Shown here: positions 16,067-25,049 of the stretch, piece after piece
Numbering within the stretch: position 1 is the first letter of the stretch
How the letters are laid out: every line of letters begins with the position of its first letter
Assembly: GCF_014836535.1 (NCBI RefSeq)
Contig: NZ_JACSQP010000001.1
Location: forward strand, 64,849-128,848
From: Microbacterium pullorum
Lineage (GTDB): Bacteria > Actinomycetota > Actinomycetes > Actinomycetales > Microbacteriaceae
Reading direction: 5' to 3'
DNA: 64,000 bases
Position numbers and translations under genes: made by a program
The notes under the pieces: generated by a model
Told to the model about the DNA's origin: nothing
Databases searched by the model: none
Seen by the model: only the letters and a program-made list of their open reading frames with translations

Positions 16067-18894
16067 GCGTGGGCCTTGCTTTCGGCGGATCGGGGAGAGG
16101 TGGCATCCGCACCGAGGGGGTGGGATGCCGGGTCGTGCAGGGTGAGGATGATGGGGTCGGACCGCCCGGCGGCGGCGAGCACCGCGCGGGCGGCGCCGTC
16201 GGCGTGACCGGATGCCACGACCGTGAGGGCGGCCCGCGGGTCTCCGGAGCGGTCCCGCAGCAGGTCGGCGGCCGCGCGCAGCAGCTGGGCCGCGTCGTCG
16301 CGTTGCTCGGCGGGCAGGGTGTCGAGTCCGTCGACGACCACCAGCCGCGGCCGGCCCGAAAGCGCGTGGCGCAGGGCCTGGATCGGGTCGTCGGGGCCGT
16401 CGAGCAGGGCGACCGAGACGTGCGCGCGCACCCAGGCGGCACGTCCGGGCAGCAGGTGACCGGCCACCCGCAGCAGCCCGGCGTCGGGGGCGAGGCGTCC
16501 GGCGACCATCAGAGCGAACGCCCGCGCGGCGCGCGGGTCGCCGTCGACGAGCAGGGTGCCGCCGTCGGCGACACGCACATCGACGTCGGCGAACAGCGGG
16601 ATGTCGCCGTGGCGACCGCCGTCGGCGGTGAGGGCGAGCCTGTCTCCGGCCACAGCCGCCGGCTGGTCGGGCCAGTTCGCGGTGGCGAGCTCGCGCTCCA
16701 CCGCCTCGCCCTCGATGTCGAAGTGCGGGAGCACGCGGTCGAGCCACCGCGGCATCCACCAGGCCTTCTCGCCGAGCAGCGCCATGACCGCGGGCACCAG
16801 GGTCATGCGCACGAGGAAGGCATCCACGGCGATGCCTGCGGCCAGCCCCAGCGCGATCGGCTTGATGGACGAGTCACCCTCGGGCACGAACGCTGCGAAC
16901 ACCGCGAGCATGATCACGGCCGCCGCCGTCACGACGCGGGCCGACGCGGTGAACCCCGAACGCACGGCTGCGACGGCGGTGTGCCGGTCGGCGCGGCCGC
17001 CGCGCGCCCGCCGCGCGTGCACGTAGTCCTCGCGCATGCGCGAGACGAGGAAGACCTGGTAGTCCATCGCGAGACCGAACAGCACGCCCATGAGGATGAT
17101 CGGCATGAAGCTGATCACGGGCCCCACGCGGGTGACGTGCAGCAGGTCGGCGAACCAGCCCCACTCGAACACGGCGGCCACGACCCCGAACGAGGCCGCC
17201 ACCGAGAGCAGGTAGCCGGCTGCGGCCGTCAGCGGCACCCAGATCGAGCGGAAGACGATCGCCAGCAGCACGAGCGAGAGGCCGACGACGAACACGCCGA
17301 ACGGCACGAGAGCGGCCCCGAGGCGATCGGAGATGTCGATGCCGACGGCGGTGTAGCCGGTGACCTTCAGATCGACCCCGTACTCCTCGAGGAAGCGGTC
17401 GTGCTCCCCGCGCAGTTCCCGCACGAGGTCGGCGGTGGCCGGGTCGTCGGGCCCGGTCTCGGGGATGAGCTGGATGAGGCCGGTGTCGGCGGTCTCATTC
17501 GGGGTGGCCAGCACCACCTCCTTCACGCCGGGGAAGCCCGCGATCTCGTCGCCCAGATCCTGCATGAGGCCGAGCGGGTCGGTCGATGTGACGATGGTGC
17601 CGGTGAGGATCAGCGGGCCGTTCTCGCCGGCCCCGAAGTACTCGGCGGTGAGGTCGTACGCCTGCCGTGCCTGGCTCGACGTCGGCTGCACACCGGCATT
17701 CGGGAGAGCGAGGGCGAGCGATGCCGCGGGGATGGCCATGACCCCCAGACCCACGGTGACGGCGATCGTGGTCAGCACCGGATGCCGGGTGACGCCGGTC
17801 ACCCAGGTGTGGGCGAAGCTGCGGCGGGCCCGGGCGGGCCGACCGGCGCGCGGACGGCGCGTGCGGCGCGGCCAGCCGGCGACCCGTCCCTTCGCGAAGC
17901 CGAGCAGGGCGGGGGTGAGGGTGACGGCGACGGTCACGGCGATGGCCACGGCCACCGCGGCGCCGATCCCCATCGTGGTGAGGAACGGGATGCCGGCGAA
18001 CGACAGCCCGATGAGCGCGATGAGCACCGTGACGCCGGCGAAGACGACCGCCGAGCCCGCTGTGCCCGTGGCGCGGGCGGCGGACTCCTCGGGTTGCACG
18101 CCGTCGCGCACCTGATCCTGATGTCGCGCGACGATGAACAGGGCGTAGTCGATGCCGACCGCCAGCCCCAGCATGATCGCCAGCATCGGCGTCGTCGACG
18201 AGATCGACGCGAACGCGGTCGCCGCATAGATCAGGGCGATCGCGAGCGCCACGCCGATGAGGGCGCTGACGAGGGGGAACCACGCGACCACGAGGGAGCG
18301 GAAGGTGACGATGAGAACGAACAGGGCGATGAGCACCCCCACCGCCTCGATGAGCGACAGCGCCGGGATCGACGCGGCGAACAGGTCGCCACCCAACGCC
18401 ACCTGCGCCCCGTCGGGGAGCGTCTCGCGCAGTTCGTCGGTGATGTCGCCGAGCGCATCGGTGGTGGCCGGCGCGACCGACGTCGCCTGGCCGTCGAACT
18501 GCAGCGTCATGATCGCCGCCCGGCCGTCGTCGGACACCAACCCGGTGATCATCTCGTCGAAGGGGCTCGTCACCGCCAGCACGCCGTCGAGGTCGGCGAG
18601 ATCGGCGAGTGTGTCGTCGATGGCATCCGCATAGCCGGCATCGGTGACGTCGGCCCCGTCTGCGGCGACGACGACGATCTGCGCGCTCGTGCCGCTCGCC
18701 TGCGGAAAGGTGCGGTCCAGCAGCGCGATGCCCTCCTGCGCCTCGGTGCCGGGGATCGAGAACGCGTTGTCCGTCCCCTTCATGAACAGGCCCGCGCCGG
18801 CACCGGCGAGGGCGAGCAGCAGCAGCCAGGAGACCAGCACCCGCCACGGGTGACGATACGACCAGCGACCCAGGGAGAACAGCAGAGTGGACAC
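16063..18894 (-). CDS. MMPL-family RND transporter fused to a degenerate ABC-like domain
   Basis: A 943-residue protein. Residues 1-718 are a complete 12-helix MMPL transporter with two extracytoplasmic loops; both halves carry the proton-relay Asp-Tyr in GLAVGIDYALF (D249) and FGLAMDYQVFL (D611). Residues about 740-925 are an extra cytosolic domain that reads like an ABC nucleotide-binding domain: strand-G-strand VRVADGGTLLVDGD, then AGRLAPDAGLLRVAGH, and a Walker-B-like RPRLVVVDGLDTL. The Walker A lysine, the ABC signature and the catalytic glutamate are all missing. The start is GTG at 18892-18894. Probably exports a lipid or other envelope molecule with the YhgE partner. Confidence 0.93.
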   Translation of the reverse strand: MSTLLFSLGRWSYRHPWRVLVSWLLLLALAGAGAGLFMKGTDNAFSIPGTEAQEGIALLDRTFPQASGTSAQIVVVAADGADVTDAGYADAIDDTLADLADLDGVLAVTSPFDEMITGLVSDDGRAAIMTLQFDGQATSVAPATTDALGDITDELRETLPDGAQVALGGDLFAASIPALSLIEAVGVLIALFVLIVTFRSLVVAWFPLVSALIGVALAIALIYAATAFASISSTTPMLAIMLGLAVGIDYALFIVARHQDQVRDGVQPEESAARATGTAGSAVVFAGVTVLIALIGLSFAGIPFLTTMGIGAAVAVAIAVTVAVTLTPALLGFAKGRVAGWPRRTRRPRAGRPARARRSFAHTWVTGVTRHPVLTTIAVTVGLGVMAIPAASLALALPNAGVQPTSSQARQAYDLTAEYFGAGENGPLILTGTIVTSTDPLGLMQDLGDEIAGFPGVKEVVLATPNETADTGLIQLIPETGPDDPATADLVRELRGEHDRFLEEYGVDLKVTGYTAVGIDISDRLGAALVPFGVFVVGLSLVLLAIVFRSIWVPLTAAAGYLLSVAASFGVVAAVFEWGWFADLLHVTRVGPVISFMPIILMGVLFGLAMDYQVFLVSRMREDYVHARRARGGRADRHTAVAAVRSGFTASARVVTAAAVIMLAVFAAFVPEGDSSIKPIALGLAAGIAVDAFLVRMTLVPAVMALLGEKAWWMPRWLDRVLPHFDIEGEAVERELATANWPDQPAAVAGDRLALTADGGRHGDIPLFADVDVRVADGGTLLVDGDPRAARAFALMVAGRLAPDAGLLRVAGHLLPGRAAWVRAHVSVALLDGPDDPIQALRHALSGRPRLVVVDGLDTLPAEQRDDAAQLLRAAADLLRDRSGDPRAALTVVASGHADGAARAVLAAAGRSDPIILTLHDPASHPLGADATSPRSAESKAHA

Positions 18895-18921
18895 GGCAGC
18901 CTTAGGATCGTGGGAGGGTTC

Positions 18922-18954
18922 GATACAGCGGTGTATCCAATACGTAGGTGTATC
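18922..18954. promoter_or_regulatory. Candidate TetR operators between MMPL and TetR genes
   Basis: GATACA (18922-18927) and TGTATC (18932-18937) form an inverted repeat with a 4-base centre; a further TGTATC lies at 18949-18954. The three half-sites sit in the 116-base divergent region, as expected for a TetR repressor controlling the exporter and itself. Confidence 0.6.
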
Positions 18955-19010
18955 GTAATTGCTGCGACAACCGCCAGCCTGAGCGGTTCGTGTGAACTCG
19001 GGGAGTCGGG

Positions 19011-19637
19011 GTGATCAGGATGCGACAGGCCACGCGCAGTCGCGAGAACACCCGCGGCAGGCTCATGGATGCCGCCCTCGAGGTCTTCGCCGAGGTGGGG
19101 CTGGATGCGGCTTCGGTCGAAGCGGTGTGTGAGCGTGCCGGGTTCACCCGTGGCGCGTTCTACTCCAACTTCGCCTCGAAGAACGAGCTGTTCCTCGCGC
19201 TGGTCGCCCGATTGTCGGAAATGAAGCTCGAAGAGGTCGAGAGCCGCGTGCACGAGCTGGAAGCGGACCAGCCGCAGCCGGAGCCGACCGAACTGGTGCG
19301 AAGGATCGTGGGGCTCTCGCTCGATGACATGGACCCCGCCCTCGTCAGCGAGATCCGGGCGCAGGCGCTGCGCGACCCGCAGATGGCGGCGGCCTACCTG
19401 GCCTGGCAGGACGGACTCATCGCGCGCATCGCCGAGATCGTCTCGGGCCTGGTCGACGTCTACGGGCTGCGGCTGCGGCTGCCCGCCGACGAAGTGGCCC
19501 GGCTGTTCGTCGAGGTCGCCGACGACACCAGCGCGCGCGCGGCGCTGCTCGGGCTCGGCAAGGAGGAAGCCGGCGCGATGCTGCACGGGCGGGCGGAGCG
19601 ACTCGCGACCGCGCTGGTGGACCCGCCGCTCAGCTGA
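19011..19637 (+). CDS. TetR-family regulator of the MMPL/YhgE operon
   Basis: A 208-residue TetR protein: N-terminal HTH (residues about 12-58) with VEAVCERAGFTRGAFYSNFASKNELF, then an all-helical ligand-binding domain. The first start is GTG at 19011; an ATG three codons later (19020) is equally possible. It is divergent from the MMPL gene, and its tail overlaps the convergent menC by eight bases. It likely represses the MMPL/YhgE pair through the GATACA/TGTATC sites. Confidence 0.88.
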   Translation: MIRMRQATRSRENTRGRLMDAALEVFAEVGLDAASVEAVCERAGFTRGAFYSNFASKNELFLALVARLSEMKLEEVESRVHELEADQPQPEPTELVRRIVGLSLDDMDPALVSEIRAQALRDPQMAAAYLAWQDGLIARIAEIVSGLVDVYGLRLRLPADEVARLFVEVADDTSARAALLGLGKEEAGAMLHGRAERLATALVDPPLS

Positions 19638-20622
19638 CCTGCGCGAGCAGTGCGTGGCAGCGCGCGACGCGGTCGAGCCACCAGGCTCGTCGGTCGGCAG
19701 ATGCCGCGTGGGCTGCCAGGGCCTCGGCATCCGGTTCGATGCGGCCGACGGCGAGCGCACCGCCCTGGGGCGACAGTGACGGCACGGCGATGTCGCCGGT
19801 GAACAGCGCGGCCGTCCCCAATCCGCAGTCGAAGTCGAGCTGCGGCAGGGCGGCTGCGAGTGCGACGCCCATCGACAGCCCGATCGAGGTGTCGAGGGCG
19901 CTGGAGACGACCGTCGGGAGCCCCGCCTCGGCCACGATCTCGAGGGCTCGGTGCACGCCGCCGAGCGGCTGCGCCTTGACCACGACGATGTCGGCGGCAC
20001 CCGCGCGCGCGACCGCGAGCGGGTCGGCGGCCTTGCGTACGCTCTCATCGGCGGCGATGGGGATGCCCATGTAGCGGATGCGGCCGCGCAGCTCCACGAG
20101 CTCGGGGATGCTCGCGCAGGGCTGTTCGACGTACTCGAGGTCGTACTCCGCCAGCGCGTGCACGGCGTGCTCGGCCTCGTCGACGTTCCACGCGCCGTTG
20201 GCGTCGAGACGCACCCGACCCTCGGGCCCGAGCGCCTCCCGCACGGCACGCACGCGTGCGACGTCGTCGGCGAGCGTCTGGCCGGGCTCGGCGACCTTGA
20301 CCTTGACGGTGCGGCATCCGTCGAAGCGGGCCAGCACCTCTTCGACGCGGCTCGCGGCCACGGCGGGCATGGTGGCGTTCACCGGCACGCGGTCGCGCAG
20401 CGGTGCGGGGGAGGCCTGCCAGCCGAAGTCGATCGCCCCCGCGAGCCAGGTGGCCGCCTCGGCGTCGTCGTATTCGGCGAACGGAGAGAACTCCGTCCAG
20501 CCGGCGGGGCCGCGCAGCAGCACAGCCTCGCGCACATCCACACCCCGGAAGCGGGTGGCCAGGGGCAGGGCGACGACGACGGCGCCGTCGAGTACTTCGG
20601 GAAGCGGGGGGAGTGGGGTCAC
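19630..20622 (-). CDS. menC: o-Succinylbenzoate synthase
   Basis: A 330-residue enolase-superfamily enzyme that dehydrates SHCHC to o-succinylbenzoate in menaquinone synthesis. Family residues are visible in order: the KVKV base region, RLDANGAW (Asp ligand), YVEQP (Glu ligand), AADES (Asp ligand) and VVVKAQPLGG (catalytic Lys). The GTG at 20620-20622 lies six bases after a CAGGAT -10-like box, which excludes the much longer in-frame extension. It is convergent with the TetR gene by an 8-base overlap. Other men genes follow within 13 kb. Confidence 0.93.
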   Translation of the reverse strand: MTPLPPLPEVLDGAVVVALPLATRFRGVDVREAVLLRGPAGWTEFSPFAEYDDAEAATWLAGAIDFGWQASPAPLRDRVPVNATMPAVAASRVEEVLARFDGCRTVKVKVAEPGQTLADDVARVRAVREALGPEGRVRLDANGAWNVDEAEHAVHALAEYDLEYVEQPCASIPELVELRGRIRYMGIPIAADESVRKAADPLAVARAGAADIVVVKAQPLGGVHRALEIVAEAGLPTVVSSALDTSIGLSMGVALAAALPQLDFDCGLGTAALFTGDIAVPSLSPQGGALAVGRIEPDAEALAAHAASADRRAWWLDRVARCHALLAQVS

Positions 20623-20687
20623 CCCTTCATCCTGGCCCCATCGCCGGCCCGCTGTCGGTGCCGCGCGAGGGGTCGCGGAGCTTGTGA

Positions 20688-20720
20688 TGGACAATAGTGT
20701 GTGACGCACAGTACAGTGTG
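20688..20720 (+). promoter_or_regulatory. Promoter and operator-like palindrome of the PadR/membrane operon
   Basis: TGGACA (20688-20693), an 18-base spacer, and TACAGT (20712-20717) form a promoter whose start would fall just before the ATG at 20725. CACA...TGTG (CACAGTACAGTGTG, 20707-20720) covers the -10 box, a suitable place for PadR autorepression. Confidence 0.5.
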
Positions 20721-20724
20721 AAGC

Positions 20725-21060
20725 ATGAACGAGCCGGAAGCCCTCGAGACGCACCTGCAGGAGCTGCGGCGCGGCACGATCGTGCTCGCCTGTCTGCGAC
20801 TGCTGCGCGACCCGGGCTACGGCTACGGATTGCTCGAAGAACTCAACCGGCGCGGGTTCGCCACCGACGCCAACACGCTGTACCCGCTGCTGCGCCGGCT
20901 GGAGAAGCAGGGGCACCTCACGAGCGAGTGGAACACCGACGAGGCGCGGCCTCGCAAGTTCTACCGCACCACCGCCGCCGGTCGTCGACTGGCAGGCTCC
21001 CTCACCGACGACTTCGCGGTGATCGCCGAGGCGATCGCCGCTCTCCCCGAGGAGAACTGA
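20725..21060 (+). CDS. PadR-family transcriptional regulator
   Basis: A 111-residue winged-helix repressor: GTIVLACLRLLRDPGYGYGLLEELNRRG, then TLYPLLRRLEKQGHL with the recognition helix and KFYRTTAAGRR wing. It is the short PadR-s2 type without a long C-terminal domain. It is followed two bases after its stop by a membrane protein with an N-terminal accessory domain, a standard PadR pair. Confidence 0.9.
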   Translation: MNEPEALETHLQELRRGTIVLACLRLLRDPGYGYGLLEELNRRGFATDANTLYPLLRRLEKQGHLTSEWNTDEARPRKFYRTTAAGRRLAGSLTDDFAVIAEAIAALPEEN

Positions 21061-21062
21061 CA

Positions 21063-22031
21063 ATGACCGTCACCGCCACCCTCACCGACCGCTACATCGA
21101 GACCGCGATGCGCACCGTGCCCGAGAAGCAGCGTCCCGACCTCGCCGCCGAGCTGCGTGCGTCGATCGAGGATCAGATCGATGGCCGTATCGCCGCCGGT
21201 GACATGCCGGATGCCGCCGAGCGCGCCGTGCTCACCGAACTCGGCGACCCCGACGCGCTCGCCGCCGGCTACACCGACCGTCCGCTCTGGCTGATCGGCC
21301 CGCGCTACTACCTCACCTGGTGGCGCCTGGTGAAGGTGCTCTGGGCGATCGTGCCGGCCTGCGCCGCGTTCGGCGTCGCGCTCGGCCAGGTGCTGGCGGG
21401 CGAGAGCATCGGCACCACCATCGGCGCCGTCGTGCCGGTGGTGATCTCGGTCATCGTCAACATCGGGTTCTGGACGGCGCTGGTCTTCTTCATCATCGAG
21501 CGCTCCACCGGTGGCAGGGACGTCGGCGTCATCACCACGTGGACACTCGATCGCCTGCCGGAGAGGAAGGAGCGCGGCGCCGGCCTCGGCGACCTCATCG
21601 CCTCGCTCGTCTTCCTCGTCCTCATCGTCGGCGCCGTCATCTGGGACCGCTTCTTCGGGTTGGCCTACCTCGCCGAGGCGGGCGGCTGGTTGCCGGTCCT
21701 CTCGCCGGCGCTGTGGCCAGGATGGATCCTCGGCCTGTTCGTCCTCATCGCGCTGGAGGTGGCGCTGGCCGTCACCGTCTATGTGCAGGGTCGTTGGACG
21801 ATGGCGACGGCGACCGTCAACGCTGCGCTCAACGTGGCCCTCGTCGCGCCGCTGCTGTGGCTGCTGTCGCGACAGGAGCTGCTGAACCCGGGGCTGTTCC
21901 CCGGCCTCATCCCGGCGGCGTCGGCCGAGACCGTCGAAACCGTGCTGACGGTGCTCCTCGGCTTCGGAGCTGTCGCGGCAGCCGCCTGGGACACCGTCGA
22001 TTCCTTCCTCAAGGCGCGCCGCGCGCGCTGA
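21063..22031 (+). CDS. PadR-associated membrane protein with N-terminal HAAS/permease-prefix domain
   Basis: A 322-residue protein. Residues 1-75 are a soluble helical domain (YIETAMRTVPEKQRPDLAAELRASIEDQI, then AERAVLTELGDPDALAAGY) of the HAAS/DUF1700 type found with PadR regulators. Then follow about six membrane helices. Such proteins are thought to sense the membrane or to couple to the partner regulator; no transport function can be assigned. The start is ATG two bases past the PadR stop. Confidence 0.82.
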   Translation: MTVTATLTDRYIETAMRTVPEKQRPDLAAELRASIEDQIDGRIAAGDMPDAAERAVLTELGDPDALAAGYTDRPLWLIGPRYYLTWWRLVKVLWAIVPACAAFGVALGQVLAGESIGTTIGAVVPVVISVIVNIGFWTALVFFIIERSTGGRDVGVITTWTLDRLPERKERGAGLGDLIASLVFLVLIVGAVIWDRFFGLAYLAEAGGWLPVLSPALWPGWILGLFVLIALEVALAVTVYVQGRWTMATATVNAALNVALVAPLLWLLSRQELLNPGLFPGLIPAASAETVETVLTVLLGFGAVAAAAWDTVDSFLKARRAR

Positions 22032-22037
22032 GAAAGG

Positions 22038-22070
22038 CGGGTGGATGCCGCCCAGACCGGCATCCACCCG
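22038..22070 (+). terminator. Strong hairpin after the PadR/membrane operon
   Basis: CGGGTGGATGCC (22038-22049) pairs perfectly with GGCATCCACCCG (22059-22070) around nine bases, followed by CTCTAGG, which is already the -10 region of the next gene. Confidence 0.7.
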
Positions 22071-22086
22071 CTCTAGGCTGAGCGGC

Positions 22087-22884
22087 ATGCCTCTCCTCGA
22101 CACCCCCGTGCGCCTCGGCATCCAGCTGCAGCCCCAGCACGCGCCCTACCCCGCCTTCCGTGACGCCGTCATGCGGCTGGAGGAGATGGGGGTGGACGTC
22201 CTGTTCAACTGGGACCACTTCTTCCCGCTGTCGGGTGACCCCGAGGGCCTGCACTTCGAGTCGTGGACGATGCTGGCCGCGTGGGCGGAGCAGACCGAGC
22301 GCGTCGAGTTCGGTGCGCTGGTCAACTGCAACAGCTACCGCAACCCCGACCTGCAGGCTGACATGGCCCGCACCATCGACCACATCTCCGCCCAGGGCGG
22401 TACCGGTCGGTTCATCTTCGGCACCGGTGCCGGCTGGTTCGAACGCGACTACGACGAGTACGGGTACGAGTTCGGCACGCCCGGCTCCCGTCTGCGCGAC
22501 CTCGAGCAGGGGCTCGCCCGCATCGAGAAGCGCTGGGAGAAGCTCAACCCGGCACCGACCCGGCGGATCCCGGTGATGATCGGCGGCAAGGGGGAGCAGA
22601 AGACGCTGCGCCTCGTGGCCCGCCACGCCGACATCTGGCACAGCTTCGTCGGACCCGACGAGCTGCCCCACAAGCTCTCGGTGATCGAGAAGTGGGCCGA
22701 GACCGAGCAGCGTCCGACCGACGGTCTGATCATCTCGAACGAGTTGAAAGATCGCGACGAGGAGTTCGCCGACGCGCTGTACGACGGCGGCGTGCGACTG
22801 TACACGCTCGGCTTCCAGGGTCCGGACTGGGATTACTCGATCATCGAGCGCTGGCTGCGCTGGCGCGACGGCAAGAACGCCTGA
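22087..22884 (+). CDS. LLM-class F420-dependent oxidoreductase
   Basis: A 265-residue luciferase-like monooxygenase-fold protein, TIM barrel type: VDVLFNWDHFFPLSG near the N terminus, RFIFGTGAGWFERDYDEYG in the middle, and RIPVMIGGKGEQKTLRLVARHADIW typical of F420-dependent members. Actinobacteria make F420, but no F420 gene is in view; FMN use is the alternative. The substrate is unknown. TAGGCT at 22074-22079 lies seven bases before the ATG. It precedes menB closely. Confidence 0.87.
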   Translation: MPLLDTPVRLGIQLQPQHAPYPAFRDAVMRLEEMGVDVLFNWDHFFPLSGDPEGLHFESWTMLAAWAEQTERVEFGALVNCNSYRNPDLQADMARTIDHISAQGGTGRFIFGTGAGWFERDYDEYGYEFGTPGSRLRDLEQGLARIEKRWEKLNPAPTRRIPVMIGGKGEQKTLRLVARHADIWHSFVGPDELPHKLSVIEKWAETEQRPTDGLIISNELKDRDEEFADALYDGGVRLYTLGFQGPDWDYSIIERWLRWRDGKNA

Positions 22885-22918
22885 CCCGGCCGATGCCGCG
22901 CCGCCGTAGGCTGGGCGG

Positions 22919-23821
<903 letters not shown>

Positions 23822-23828
23822 GGCGACG

Positions 23829-24986
23829 ATGCAGCTCCAAGCGGTTTCGGGCGAAGACCCCCGCGACGTGCTCCGGGGTCTGCGGGCCGCGATCCACGGC
23901 ACCGGTCCCGCGCTCGGGCTCGGCATGGTCGAATCGGCACCGCGCGTCGTCGACGCCGGCACCGCCGTCGTGGTGACCACATCGGGGTCGACGGGTGTGC
24001 CGAAGTCGGTCGTGCTCAGCCGCAGCGCACTCACCGCGAGTGCCATGGCCACCGCCGCGCGCATCGGCGAGGGGGCGTGGCTGCTCGCGCTGCCGGCGTC
24101 GTACGTCGCGGGGTTACAGGTGCTCGTGCGCGCGATCGTCTCGGGCCGAGAACCCGCGGTGCTGTCGGGTGCGTTCACACCGCAGGCCTTCGCCGCGGCA
24201 TCGCTCACGATGCAGTCCACCGAGAACGGCGAACGCGTCGCGAGCTACACCTCGCTCGTGCCGGCACAGCTGACGAAGCTGCTCGATGCCGCCGAGCACG
24301 ACCCCGCCGTCGGGGCGGCGCTGCGCTCGTTCGAGGCGATCCTGGTGGGCGGTCAGGCCCTGCCCCCGGCCACGCTCGAACGAGCGCAGACCGCCGGCGC
24401 GCGCATCGTGCGTACCTATGGGTCGACCGAGACCAGTGGCGGCTGCGTCTATGACGGCGTGCCGTTGGACGGCGTGCGACTGCGCACCGTGGAGGGCGAG
24501 GTGCAGGTGAGTGGACCCACACTCGCCGACGGCTACCTCGACGAGCCGGAACGCACGGCCGCTTCCTTTCCCCGCGACAGCGACGGCACGCGCTGGTACC
24601 GCACCGGAGACGCCGGTCTGCTCGCCGGTGGCGTGCTGCGCGTGCGCGGCCGGCTCGACAACGTCATCGTCTCGGGCGGCATCAACGTGTCGCTCGACCG
24701 GGTCGAGCAGATCGTCCGCGACGTCCCGGGTCTTGCGGGCGCCGTCGTCGTCGCCGTGCCCGACGAGCGATGGGGTGAGGCATCGGTCATCGTCGCCGCG
24801 CGCGGCGAAGCACTGCGCCGCAGCGACGCCGACCACCTCGACGCGGCGCGCGTCGCCGTCGCCGCCGCGATCGGTCCCCATGCCCGCCCGTCGCAGCTCG
24901 TGCTCGTGGACGAGCTGGCGACCCTCACCAGTGGCAAGCCCGATCGCGAGGCGATCCGCCGCGCTGTGCGCGACCTCGGGCACTGA
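23829..24986 (+). CDS. menE: o-Succinylbenzoate-CoA ligase
   Basis: A 385-residue acyl-adenylate-forming enzyme that activates OSB with CoA. The P-loop TTSGSTGVPKSV, the YGSTETSGG motif, RTGDAG and the hinge/GK region (SGKPDREAI) are present. It is shorter than the roughly 450-480-residue Bacillus enzyme, as usual for actinobacteria. It is in an operon with menB. Confidence 0.93.
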   Translation: MQLQAVSGEDPRDVLRGLRAAIHGTGPALGLGMVESAPRVVDAGTAVVVTTSGSTGVPKSVVLSRSALTASAMATAARIGEGAWLLALPASYVAGLQVLVRAIVSGREPAVLSGAFTPQAFAAASLTMQSTENGERVASYTSLVPAQLTKLLDAAEHDPAVGAALRSFEAILVGGQALPPATLERAQTAGARIVRTYGSTETSGGCVYDGVPLDGVRLRTVEGEVQVSGPTLADGYLDEPERTAASFPRDSDGTRWYRTGDAGLLAGGVLRVRGRLDNVIVSGGINVSLDRVEQIVRDVPGLAGAVVVAVPDERWGEASVIVAARGEALRRSDADHLDAARVAVAAAIGPHARPSQLVLVDELATLTSGKPDREAIRRAVRDLGH

Positions 24987-25049
24987 CCGCGCCGGCCGGG
25001 CGCCCGGTCCGTCCGTGGTGCACATGAGGACCGCCTAAACTGACTGCTC

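Noticed and set aside
16042..19014. 990-codon frame opposite the MMPL gene
   Set aside because: Low-complexity Arg/Gly/Asp/His composition with no fold; it mirrors the strongly supported MMPL gene.
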